Program-made: the position numbers and the translations under genes | The notes under the pieces: model-generated | Told to the model about the DNA's origin: nothing | The model's database searches: none | The model's input: the letters and a program-made list of their open reading frames with translations, nothing else | Assembly: GCA_038116915.1 (NCBI GenBank) | Contig: JAYOEU010000017.1 | Span: 1 to 39,435, forward strand | DNA from: JADHLJ01 sp038116915 | GTDB lineage: Bacteria > Pseudomonadota > Alphaproteobacteria > Thalassobaculales > Thalassobaculaceae | Direction: 5' to 3' | DNA length: 39,435 nucleotides | Shown: in pieces, positions 1 through 7,584 of the stretch | Position numbering within the stretch: position 1 is the first letter of the stretch | How the letters are laid out: every line of letters begins with the position of its first letter

Positions 1-123
1 GGTATAGGTCGGCGGCGCGTTTTCCTCCGCGATGCGCTCCGCCTCGAGCCTTGCGGCCTCCTCGCGGCGTTGGCGCTCGATGACCTCTTCATCGAACATA
101 TGGTTGAACATGAATTTTTGCAT
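1..123 (-). CDS. FliH-like flagellar export/assembly protein, N-terminal fragment
   Basis: The reading frame begins at ATG (complement of 121-123) and runs off the left edge of the window, so only 41 residues are visible. The peptide opens with a KFMFNHMFDEE stretch and becomes a charged Arg/Glu/Ala-rich helix, ending near a PPTYT segment. This pattern is usual at the start of alphaproteobacterial FliH/FlbE-type proteins, which act as the stator partner of the FliI export ATPase. The gene lies 61 bases downstream of fliF on the same strand, so it is probably in the same flagellar operon. fliG does not lie between them. The assignment is tentative because most of the protein is missing. Confidence 0.5.
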   Translation of the reverse strand, partial: MQKFMFNHMFDEEVIERQRREEAARLEAERIAEENAPPTYT

Positions 124-184
124 GAGCGGGGTCGTTTCTCCTTCGGGACTGGCGGTTGTGCTGCTCTAGGCGTTCAGGCGTTCA

Positions 185-1870
185 TCACCCGCCACCACCG
201 GATTCCTGGTACATCCAGTTGCGGATGATAGCGACCGCTTCCTCCGGATGCTTGTCCACGATTTCGCCGATCTTCTTGAGCGAGCTGGCGCGAACCCGGC
301 CCTCGACCTGGTTGATGTCGATCATCTGATCCAGCAGGCTCTCTTCCGCCTCGTCCTCCAGGAGCTCCGCCATATCGGCGGTCGCGCCCGGGCCGGTGAG
401 CTGTGCCAGGGTAGCTCCCTCTCCGGCGGCCAGCGCTGCGGCACTGGACGGCGTGGAGGCCAGTGCGGTCGGCATCGATTCGAACAGTCGCGTGAGCACC
501 GGCCGCACGACCAGGAGGATCACGAGCAGCCCCACCACCGCGAGGACCAGAACCTCGGCGAGCTGAAGGAACTCTTCCTTGGAGATGCCGAAGACCAGTG
601 AGCCATCGTCGAACTCCAACGGTTCGAGCTTGACGAACTGCATGTTGACGATCTCGACCGTGTCGCCCCGCTTGCCGTCGAAGCCGACAGCGGATTTCAC
701 CAGGGTTTCAAGCTGCTTGAGCTCCTCCGCCTTGCGCGGCTGCCAGACCATGTCGCCATCGGAATTCTCGACATAGACGCCGTCCACCAGAACCGCCACC
801 GACAGGCGCTTGATCTCGCCGGTTTCCTTGACGCGGTTGCGGATCGTCTTGGTGATTTCGAAATTGACTGTTTCCTCGCTTCTCGTGACCTGGTTCGACG
901 CGGTGTTGCCGGTTCCGGCCGCATTGGCTGCGGTCTCCGGCAGGTTGTTCTGGACCGTGACGGTCTTCTGGTTATCCGCCTCGTTGCTGCTTTCGCTTTC
1001 CTGAACCGACTGGGTTGAGCGGGCGACCTGGCTGTCGGGGTCGAAGACCTCGGCATTCTCGACGATCCGGTCATAGTCGATATCGGCGGTGATCTCGGCT
1101 CGAACCCGGTTCAGGCCCACGGTCCGCTCCAGCAACTCGACCAGGGATTGGCGCATCCGGGTCTCGAAACCCCGGCGCATGTCCTCGGCGGTGCTGGCGG
1201 CGGTGGTGTTCTCGCCCTCGCCCTCTCCGCGGGCGAGAAGCTGGCCCCGGTCATCGAGGATCGAGATCTTGTCGGTGTTGAGGTTCGGCACCGCGGCGGC
1301 GATGAGGTGCTGGATCGCGGAGACCTGCTCCTTGCCGAGCCGGCCGGAGCCCTGCACCTGCAGGACCACCGAGGCGCTCGCCTCCTGGCGCTCGCGGCTG
1401 AACAGCTCGCGGCGGGGCATCACCAGGTGAATGCGGGCGCCGCGGACATTGCGCATGGCGCTGATCGTGCGCGCAAGTTCACCCTCCAGGGCGCGTACCA
1501 GATTGACGTTCTGAACGAAGCCGGTGGTGCCGATGCCCTGGTTCTTGTCGAAGATCTCATATCCGACCGACCCGCCGCCCGGCAGTCCCTGCTCGGCCAG
1601 CGTGACCCGAAGCTGAAGCACCTGGTCGCCCGGGACGAAGATCTGGGTGCCGTTGGCCTTTACATCGTAGGGAATCTTCTGCGCCTCGAGATGCTGAACG
1701 ATCTGGCCGCTATCCGCCGGGTCGAGATCGCCGTACAGCAGCGCCGTGCCGCCGGAGGTTAGACGCGAGCTTAGGAAGATGAAGAAGCCGAGCACCGCGA
1801 TGCCGGTCGCCACCAGCGCGGCGACCCGGATGGGGCCCAGGTTTCGGATAAGGTCTGCGAAAGGATTCAT
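185..1870 (-). CDS. fliF: Flagellar M-ring protein FliF
   Basis: FliF builds the MS ring of the flagellar basal body in the inner membrane. The 561-residue length fits the family (about 530-570). One membrane helix lies near residues 14-37 and a second near 436-462. Between them is the periplasmic YscJ/FliF ring-building region, including the PRRELFSRERQEASASVVL segment, and a low-complexity Asn/Thr/Glu-rich linker around residues 285-335. The cytoplasmic tail, with VEGRVRASSLKKIGEIV and ending RNWMYQESGGGG, is typical of alphaproteobacterial FliF and would dock FliG. The ATG at 1870 has a GGGGAG ribosome site about 8 bases upstream. A FliH-like gene follows downstream; fliG is not adjacent. 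Confidence 0.96.
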   Translation of the reverse strand: MNPFADLIRNLGPIRVAALVATGIAVLGFFIFLSSRLTSGGTALLYGDLDPADSGQIVQHLEAQKIPYDVKANGTQIFVPGDQVLQLRVTLAEQGLPGGGSVGYEIFDKNQGIGTTGFVQNVNLVRALEGELARTISAMRNVRGARIHLVMPRRELFSRERQEASASVVLQVQGSGRLGKEQVSAIQHLIAAAVPNLNTDKISILDDRGQLLARGEGEGENTTAASTAEDMRRGFETRMRQSLVELLERTVGLNRVRAEITADIDYDRIVENAEVFDPDSQVARSTQSVQESESSNEADNQKTVTVQNNLPETAANAAGTGNTASNQVTRSEETVNFEITKTIRNRVKETGEIKRLSVAVLVDGVYVENSDGDMVWQPRKAEELKQLETLVKSAVGFDGKRGDTVEIVNMQFVKLEPLEFDDGSLVFGISKEEFLQLAEVLVLAVVGLLVILLVVRPVLTRLFESMPTALASTPSSAAALAAGEGATLAQLTGPGATADMAELLEDEAEESLLDQMIDINQVEGRVRASSLKKIGEIVDKHPEEAVAIIRNWMYQESGGGG

Positions 1871-1983
1871 CGTGATGTCTCCCCGGCGGACGGTGGTGCG
1901 GGCGGTGTTCCGGCCGCTTCGTCACGTCTCTTGAGCGGATGCATTGCTTGGCTTCCCACTCGCTCAGCCAATTTAACTAAAAT

Positions 1984-2012
1984 TTTATACATCCTTTAGG
2001 CACCCCAGTAAA
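1984..2012 (-). promoter_or_regulatory. Candidate promoter for fliF
   Basis: Reading the minus strand, TTTACT (complement of 2007-2012) and TATAAA (complement of 1984-1989) are separated by exactly 17 bases in the AT-rich gap upstream of fliF. This resembles a housekeeping sigma promoter with a leader of about 105 bases. I looked for a sigma-54 GG-N10-GC site in the same gap and saw no good match. The rest of the 1871-2151 gap is AT-rich with no recognisable gene. Confidence 0.3.
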
Positions 2013-2151
2013 GAGGTACTAGGCAATTTTTTCCCAGGGCGGACTATATCAAGCCCGACTCTAAAAGAGAACAACGAATTAACAGGAATTGTTGCGGCCA
2101 AATATCAACAGCCCGGCCCAACCGCAAAGCGCGTCGTGATTAATCGAAACT

Positions 2152-3036
2152 CTATGCGGCGGCTTCGGGCGCGGTCGATGGCGCGTCCAAGGTCGACACC
2201 CGCTTTAATTCGCGACGCTCGGCGAGATCGAACGCCCGGCCGCGATGCAGGGTCGTCCGGTTGTCCCAGATCACCAGATCGCCGGCCTTCCAGGAATGCC
2301 GGTAGACATGGTCCGGGTGGGTCGCGCCTTCCAGCAGGTCCATCAGCAGCATGCGCGCCTCGGGAACCGTCATGCCGTGAATTTTGTGCGCGTGCGCGCC
2401 GATGAACAGATAGTGAGCCCCGGTCTCGGGGTGCCGGCGCACGATCGGCCAGTCGACCGACGGAAAGGTCTGCCGCTGGACCTCGTCGTAATGGGTGTCG
2501 CCCAGAGACAGCCGGGAGTGCAGGGCGTCGTGCTCGGCAATCAGACCGTTGAGGCGGTTCCTGGTACGCTCCGGCAAACGGTCATGAGCCGCCCGCATGT
2601 CGGCGAATTCGGTCTCTCCGCCCCAACTGGTGGTGACCACCGAGAGCAGGAAGGAGTATTTCGCCGACGGTTTCTGGAATGAGCTGTCGGTATGCCAGAG
2701 CTGGTTTGCGATATTGCCGACGATCTTGCGGTGATCCGCCGGCACCACCGCGCCGTCGGCGCCGACGTTGGACATGTCCAGGGTCTCTTCGAACTTGAAC
2801 CGCGTCGGCGCCCGCGAGACGCGCTTGAAGCCGATATCAAGCGCGCCGAAGCTGCGCGCGAAGCGGTGCAGGCCGTCCTCGTCGAGCGCGGTTTCCTCAA
2901 AGATCAGAACCGCGTGATCGGCCATCGCCGCGTCGAGCAGAGCGATGTCGCCGGCGCTCAGCGGCCGGGTGATGTCAAGGCCGGTGACCCGGGCCGCGAA
3001 GCTGTCCTTCAGACGCTCGAAGGCTGGCGCCGTCAT
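2152..3036 (-). CDS. TauD/TfdA-family Fe(II)/2-oxoglutarate dioxygenase
   Basis: This predicted non-haem iron dioxygenase couples oxidation of an organic substrate to decarboxylation of 2-oxoglutarate. The TauD-type iron triad is visible: His115 and Asp117 in an LWHTDSSF motif, and His264 in TTLHRG. Several arginines about 10-15 residues after His264 could bind 2-oxoglutarate. The 294-residue length fits the family. I chose the ATG at 3036 because it overlaps the hemB stop codon in an ATGA arrangement, implying translational coupling; a longer frame would run deep into hemB. The substrate cannot be read from sequence. Relatives act on taurine, 2,4-D and other sulfonates or ethers. The coupling to hemB does not suggest an obvious substrate. 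Confidence 0.88.
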   Translation of the reverse strand: MTAPAFERLKDSFAARVTGLDITRPLSAGDIALLDAAMADHAVLIFEETALDEDGLHRFARSFGALDIGFKRVSRAPTRFKFEETLDMSNVGADGAVVPADHRKIVGNIANQLWHTDSSFQKPSAKYSFLLSVVTTSWGGETEFADMRAAHDRLPERTRNRLNGLIAEHDALHSRLSLGDTHYDEVQRQTFPSVDWPIVRRHPETGAHYLFIGAHAHKIHGMTVPEARMLLMDLLEGATHPDHVYRHSWKAGDLVIWDNRTTLHRGRAFDLAERRELKRVSTLDAPSTAPEAAA

Positions 3037-4082
3037 CCCCGTTTCAGCAGCTTGGCCGCTTCCACCGAGAAATAGCTGAGGATCCCGTCGGCGCCGGCGC
3101 GCTTGAAGGCGATCAGGCTCTCCATCATGCATTTCTCGCCGTCGAGCCAGCCGTTCAGGGCGGCGGCCTGGATCATCGAGTACTCGCCGGAGACCTGATA
3201 GCCGTAGGTCGGCATGCCGAACTTGTCCTTAACCCGGCGGATCACGTCGAGATAGGGCAGGCCCGGCTTGACCATCACCATGTCGGCGCCCTCGGCGATG
3301 TCGAGCGCGACCTCGCGCAGCGCCTCGTCGGTATTGGCCGGATTCATCTGGTAGGTTGCCTTGCTGGCCGTACCAAGGGTCGAGGCCGAGCCCACCGCCT
3401 CGCGGAACGGGCCATAGAAGCCGGACGCATATTTCGCGGAATAGGCCAGGATCTGCACATGCTGATACCCATGGGTATCAAGGGCGTGCCGCACCGCGCC
3501 GATGCGTCCGTCCATCATGTCGGACGGCGAAATCACGTCGCAGCCCGCTTCTGCCTGGATCAGCGCCTGATGGCACAGCACATCGACGGTCTCGTCATTG
3601 ACGATCTCACCGTTTTCGTCCAGCAGGCCGTCATGGCCGTGGCTGGTGAACGGGTCCAGAGCCACATCGCACTGCACGCCGATATCGGGATGCGCCGCCT
3701 TGATCGCCCGGATCGCCCGGCAGACGAGATTGTCCTCCTGGATCGAGATCGAGCCGCGCGCGTCCTTCAGATCCGGCTCGATGAAGGGAAAGATCGCCAC
3801 CACGGGAATGCCGAGACCCGACGCCTCGCCCACGGCGTCGGCGACGGTGTCGCAGGAATAGCGGACCACGCCGGGCATCGCCTCGACCGGCTCGCGCAGA
3901 TTGTTCCCTTCGCGCACGAAAATCGGCCATATGAAGTCGGCCGGCGTCAGGACATTCTCCTGCGTCAGCCGGCGCGACCAGTCGGTGCGGCGGTTGCGGC
4001 GCATGCGCGTCGTGGGGAAGGCGGGGCCGGTCTGTACCGGAGCGGATCGCGCGGCTTCGCGAACCTTGCCATTGAAGGGCAT
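3033..4082 (-). CDS. hemB: Delta-aminolevulinic acid dehydratase (porphobilinogen synthase)
   Basis: HemB condenses two 5-aminolevulinate molecules to porphobilinogen, the second committed step of tetrapyrrole synthesis, in the cytosol. The two Schiff-base lysines are present: Lys217 in the YSAKYASGFYGPFR segment and Lys272 in MVMVKPGLPYLD. The ISPSDMMDGR motif (about 185-193) is intact. The zinc-binding cysteines of the animal and yeast enzymes are replaced by aspartates (D139, D143, D151 in DVALDPFTSHGHD), so this is the zinc-independent, magnesium-using type common in alphaproteobacteria. The 349-residue length is normal. The stop overlaps the start of the downstream TauD-like gene, suggesting one transcript. 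Confidence 0.97.
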   Translation of the reverse strand: MPFNGKVREAARSAPVQTGPAFPTTRMRRNRRTDWSRRLTQENVLTPADFIWPIFVREGNNLREPVEAMPGVVRYSCDTVADAVGEASGLGIPVVAIFPFIEPDLKDARGSISIQEDNLVCRAIRAIKAAHPDIGVQCDVALDPFTSHGHDGLLDENGEIVNDETVDVLCHQALIQAEAGCDVISPSDMMDGRIGAVRHALDTHGYQHVQILAYSAKYASGFYGPFREAVGSASTLGTASKATYQMNPANTDEALREVALDIAEGADMVMVKPGLPYLDVIRRVKDKFGMPTYGYQVSGEYSMIQAAALNGWLDGEKCMMESLIAFKRAGADGILSYFSVEAAKLLKRG

Positions 4083-4151
4083 GGCGCGGCCTTTCCATCT
4101 GTTGATCGGTCTGAAAATATACTAAGGCTGTAACCCAGTTGAGGAAAGTGT

Positions 4152-4169
4152 CTCGACATCGTGGTCGAG
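4152..4169. promoter_or_regulatory. Short inverted repeat between hemB and formyltransferase gene
   Basis: A perfect 6-base inverted repeat, CTCGAC and GTCGAG separated by 6 bases, lies in the divergent gap between hemB (minus) and the formyltransferase-like gene (plus), about 35 bases before the latter's start. TGTC and GACA flank it, extending the symmetry loosely. Its position suits an operator, but no known regulator can be assigned. Confidence 0.22.
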
Positions 4170-4203
4170 CGGACACGAATTGGATTTGGGGAGAGGGCAG
4201 GCC

Positions 4204-5121
4204 ATGCGCATCGTCATCAACGGACAACAGGCTTTCGGCAAGGCTTGCCTGGACGCGATTATCGAAAAAGGTGTCGACGAGGTGGTTGCGGTCTATACCG
4301 CGCCGGATGCCGAGGGCCGGCCCTTCGATCCGATCAAGCAGGCAGCCCTCGATCACGGCCTGGAAGTGCGCCAGCCGGACAACTACAAGGACGAGGACGT
4401 GCTCGCCGAACTCAGGTCCTGGAACGCGGATTTCATGGTCCTGGCCTTCGTGACGATCTTCGTGCCCGAGGCGGCGCGGAACATTCCCAAGCACGGCACC
4501 ATCTGTTTCCACCCGTCTCTGCTGCCGCTGCACCGGGGGCCTAGCTCGATCAACTGGCCGATCATCTGGGGGGCGAAGAAGACGGGCCTCACGATCTTCT
4601 GGCCCGATGACGGCCTGGATGAGGGCGAGGTACTGTTGCAGAAGGAGGTCGAGATCGGTCCCGACGACACGCTCGGAACGGTCTATTTCGACAAGATCTT
4701 CCCGCTCGGCGTCGCGGCGGTGCTGGAATCCATCGACCTCGTGCGCGCCGGCAAGGCGCCGCGCCTGTTGCAGGACGAATCCAAGGCGACCTACGAGAGC
4801 TGGTGCCGGGCCGGCAACGCCAAGATCGACTGGGAGCGCTCCGCCGGCGAAGTCTACAACCTGATCCGGGGCTGCAACCCCTCGCCGGGCGCCTGGACCA
4901 CCCTCAATGGCGAGACCCTGCAGATCTTCGACTGCGAGCCCGCCGCCGGCTCCGGCCGACCGGGCCGGGTCTGCGCGGTTGACGGCGAAAGCTTCACCAT
5001 CAACGCCGGCCTTGGCGGCATCCGGATCAAGCGGGTGCGCCTCGGCAAGGGCGGCAAGGTGAAGGCGTCGGAGTTCCTCGCCGAAAACCCGCTCGAGGCC
5101 GGCGCGCGGCTGGGGACGTGA
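4204..5121 (+). CDS. Formyltransferase-family protein, resembling the hydrolase domain of 10-formyltetrahydrofolate dehydrogenase
   Basis: The protein has an N-terminal formyl_transf_N fold and a C-terminal Fmt-like domain (about 205-305). The active-site block reads ICFHPSLLPLHRGPSSINW, followed by GLTIFWPDDGLDEGEVLLQKE. This is closer, from memory, to the hydrolase domain of 10-formyl-THF dehydrogenase (ALDH1L1) than to methionyl-tRNA formyltransferase. Candidate catalytic residues are His103 and Asp139, with the same 36-residue spacing as in that enzyme; the Asn of the usual NIH motif is Cys here. The aldehyde dehydrogenase half is absent. The ATG at 4204 follows a GGGGAGAGG ribosome site. 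It leads a cluster of valine-degradation genes, so a role in folate or one-carbon balance is possible but unproven. Confidence 0.8.
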   Translation: MRIVINGQQAFGKACLDAIIEKGVDEVVAVYTAPDAEGRPFDPIKQAALDHGLEVRQPDNYKDEDVLAELRSWNADFMVLAFVTIFVPEAARNIPKHGTICFHPSLLPLHRGPSSINWPIIWGAKKTGLTIFWPDDGLDEGEVLLQKEVEIGPDDTLGTVYFDKIFPLGVAAVLESIDLVRAGKAPRLLQDESKATYESWCRAGNAKIDWERSAGEVYNLIRGCNPSPGAWTTLNGETLQIFDCEPAAGSGRPGRVCAVDGESFTINAGLGGIRIKRVRLGKGGKVKASEFLAENPLEAGARLGT

Positions 5122-5142
5122 GACCCGGCAAGGCATCACCAC

Positions 5143-6285
5143 ATGGACTTCCAACTCTCCGAGGAACAGGCCGCGATCCGGGACATGGCGCGCGGGTTCG
5201 CCGCCGAGCATTTCGCGCCGAATGCCGCGCGGTGGGATGCCGAGGAGATCTTTCCGGTCGATGAACTCCGCATGGCCGCCGAGTTGGGGCTGGCCGGGAT
5301 TTATGTGTCCGAGGAGGTCGGCGGCTCGGGGCTCGGGCGGCTCGAGGCGGCGATCGTGTTCGAGGAACTGGCCGCCGCCTGCCCGTCGACCGCGGCCTAT
5401 CTTTCGATCCACAACATGGTCGCCTGGATGATCGACCGGTTCGGCGGCGAGGAGATCCGCCGGCGGTTCCTGCCCAGGGTCACCTCGATGGCGGCGATGG
5501 CGAGCTATTGCCTGACAGAGCCCGGGGCAGGCTCCGATGCCGCCTCGCTTCGCACCAAGGCGACCAAGGACGGCAACAGCCATTATGTGCTGAACGGCTC
5601 CAAGGCCTTCATCTCGGGAGGACCGACCAGCGACGTCTATGCGGTGATGTGCCGAACCGGGGACGACGGGCCGCGCGGGGTGTCCTGCGTGCTGGTCGAG
5701 GCGGGGACGCCGGGGCTTTCCTTCGGCGCCAAGGAGCGCAAGCTCGGCTGGAACAGCCAGCATACCGCGATGGTGAATTTCGAGGAGTGCCGGGTGCCGG
5801 CGGAGAATCTGGTCGGCGCCGAGGGCGACGGCTTCAAGATCGCCATGGCCGGGTTGGACGGCGGACGGATCAATATCGGCGCCTGCTCGATCGGCGGCGC
5901 CCGCGCGGCGCTGGAGGCGGCCACCGCTTACGCCAAGGAACGCAAGCAGTTCGGCAAGCCGATCGCCGAGTTTCAGGCGACCCAATTCAAGCTCGCGGAC
6001 ATGGCGACGGAACTCGACGCCGCCCGGCTGATGATCCACCGGGCCGCCGACAGTCTCGACCGCCGGGATCCCGAGGCCACGATGCACTGCGCCATGGCCA
6101 AGCGGATGGCGACCGACATCGGCTCGGCGGTCAGCAACGAGGCGCTGCAGATTCACGGCGGCTACGGGTATCTGAAGGACTTCCCGCTGGAGCGGCTGGT
6201 CCGGGACCTGCGGGTGCATCAGATCCTCGAAGGCACGAACGAGATCATGCGGGTGATCATCTCTCGGCAACTGCTCCGGGATTGA
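5143..6285 (+). CDS. Acyl-CoA dehydrogenase, probably isobutyryl-CoA dehydrogenase
   Basis: This FAD enzyme of the acyl-CoA dehydrogenase family has 380 residues, the normal length. Visible motifs are YCLTEPGAGSDAAS (FAD and substrate binding), a KAFISGG segment, ERKQFGKPI, and the QIHGGYGYLKDFPLER block. The catalytic base is probably Glu363 in ILEGTNEIMR. The family signature alone does not fix the substrate. Because the next genes encode 3-hydroxyisobutyryl-CoA hydrolase and 3-hydroxyisobutyrate dehydrogenase, I infer that it converts isobutyryl-CoA to methacrylyl-CoA in valine breakdown, like human ACAD8. The start lies 21 bases after the formyltransferase stop, so the two are probably cotranscribed. 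A short-branched or other acyl-CoA substrate is the alternative. Confidence 0.87.
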   Translation: MDFQLSEEQAAIRDMARGFAAEHFAPNAARWDAEEIFPVDELRMAAELGLAGIYVSEEVGGSGLGRLEAAIVFEELAAACPSTAAYLSIHNMVAWMIDRFGGEEIRRRFLPRVTSMAAMASYCLTEPGAGSDAASLRTKATKDGNSHYVLNGSKAFISGGPTSDVYAVMCRTGDDGPRGVSCVLVEAGTPGLSFGAKERKLGWNSQHTAMVNFEECRVPAENLVGAEGDGFKIAMAGLDGGRINIGACSIGGARAALEAATAYAKERKQFGKPIAEFQATQFKLADMATELDAARLMIHRAADSLDRRDPEATMHCAMAKRMATDIGSAVSNEALQIHGGYGYLKDFPLERLVRDLRVHQILEGTNEIMRVIISRQLLRD

Positions 6286-6331
6286 CGAAGCCTCCGGGAT
6301 TGTGGTTGCACAGGCGCAAATCGTCCGGCAC

Positions 6332-6432
6332 GACCCTTCGAGACGCGGCTTCGCCGCTCGTCAGGGTGGATGTGGCCAATTTTACCAACCGGCTCACCCT
6401 GAGGAGGGCCGCCAGGCCCGTCTCGAAGGGTC
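6332..6432. repeat. Dispersed palindromic intergenic repeat, copy 1 (long form)
   Basis: The element is bounded by GACCCTTCGAGACG at the left and its exact inverse at the right (6419-6432). Inside, a CAGGGTG motif on the left pairs with CTCACCCTGAGGAG on the right around an AT-richer centre, so it looks like two inverted REP-type units back to back. The second copy at 16214-16274 shares both ends and the CTCACCCTGAGGAG core. It fills most of the gap between the acyl-CoA dehydrogenase and hydrolase genes and could fold into a strong hairpin that affects readthrough or mRNA stability. Confidence 0.85.
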
Positions 6433-6459
6433 TGATCAACACGAAAGCGAGTAGCGTTC

Positions 6460-7533
6460 ATGGAGCCTGAAGTTCTGTTCGAAGAGGCCGGCGGGATCGG
6501 CACGATCATCCTGAACCGGCCGCGCACCCTGAACGCGCTGACGATGACCATGATCGCCGAGATGCGCGCGCGCTTCACCGCCTGGATGGCTGATGATGCG
6601 ATCAAGGCGGTGGTGATCAAGGGCGCCGGCGACCGGGCGTTCTGCGCCGGCGGCGACGTGCGGGCGGTCCGCCAGGCGATCATCGAGTATGACGGGGACG
6701 CGAACCCGGACCTGGCCCAGGAATTCTTCTATGAGGAATACATCCTCAACCACCAGATCCATACCAGCCCGAAGCCGTATATCGCGCTGATCGACCGGGT
6801 CTGCATGGGCGGCGGGGTCGGCCTTTCGGTGCACGGCTCGTTCCGGGTGGCGACGGAACGTACCCGCGTCGGCATGCCGGAGACCACCATCGGCCTGTTC
6901 CCGGATGTCGGCGGGGCCTGGTTCCTCTCGCGCCTGCCCGGCGAGACCGGGACCTATCTGGCGCTGACCGGCGTGCCGGTAACCGTCGGCGACTGCGCCG
7001 AGCTCGGGATCTCGACCCACGTGGTTGCCTCGGACAATCTGGCGGAAATTGAGGCCAGGCTTCACGCGGCTGATCTCTCCGGCGACGCTCACTCCGCGGT
7101 CAAGGCGGTTCTGGACGGATATGTCATCGATGCCGGAGACGCGCCGACCGCGGATGCCCGGACCGAGATCGATCGCTGCTTTTCGGCGGACAGCGTCGAG
7201 GAAATTGTCGCGCGGCTCGAGGCGTCGGGCTCGCAGTTCGCCAAGCACGCCCTGGAGACCTTGGCCAGCAAGTCGCCGACCAGCCTCAAGGTGACCCTGG
7301 AGCAGATCCGCCGGGGCGGCCGGGCGGCGACATTCGCCGAGACCATGTCCATGGAATACCGGATGTCTCAGCATTTCGCGCGCGGCAACGACTTCCCCGA
7401 GGGCGTGCGGGCGCTGCTGGTTGACAAGGATCACAAGCCGAATTGGCGGCCGGCGCGGCTGGAAGATGTTTCCGAGGCCGCCGTCGCGGGCTATTTTGCC
7501 CCGGTGCCCTGGCGGGAGTTGACCTTCGGCTGA
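6460..7533 (+). CDS. 3-hydroxyisobutyryl-CoA hydrolase (enoyl-CoA hydratase superfamily)
   Basis: The enzyme releases CoA from 3-hydroxyisobutyryl-CoA, the thioesterase step specific to valine catabolism. At 357 residues it is about 100 longer than ordinary crotonases, as expected for HIBCH. The oxyanion-hole region reads FCAGGDVRAV (61-70) and MGGGVGLSVHG. The HIBCH-type catalytic residues are visible as Glu141 and Asp149 in MPETTIGLFPDVGGAWFLSR. The C-terminal half carries the HIBCH-specific SPTSLKVTLEQIRRG and EYRMSQH segments. The ATG at 6460 follows a weak AAAGCGAG site and starts 28 bases after the palindromic repeat. Neighbouring genes encode the preceding and following valine-pathway steps. 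Confidence 0.93.
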   Translation: MEPEVLFEEAGGIGTIILNRPRTLNALTMTMIAEMRARFTAWMADDAIKAVVIKGAGDRAFCAGGDVRAVRQAIIEYDGDANPDLAQEFFYEEYILNHQIHTSPKPYIALIDRVCMGGGVGLSVHGSFRVATERTRVGMPETTIGLFPDVGGAWFLSRLPGETGTYLALTGVPVTVGDCAELGISTHVVASDNLAEIEARLHAADLSGDAHSAVKAVLDGYVIDAGDAPTADARTEIDRCFSADSVEEIVARLEASGSQFAKHALETLASKSPTSLKVTLEQIRRGGRAATFAETMSMEYRMSQHFARGNDFPEGVRALLVDKDHKPNWRPARLEDVSEAAVAGYFAPVPWRELTFG

Positions 7534-7584
7534 CCGGCGGGGCACGGCGGGAACGAAAAATCAGGGATCCAGGGGAGAGCCGTC

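Noticed and set aside
1871..1990. Sigma-54 promoter for fliF
   Set aside because: No GG-N10-GC match was found on the minus strand in the gap.
3631..6270. 879-residue open frame on the minus strand opposite the formyltransferase-like and acyl-CoA dehydrogenase genes
   Set aside because: It is an antisense frame kept open by high GC codon bias; it has no domain motif and spans two well-supported genes.
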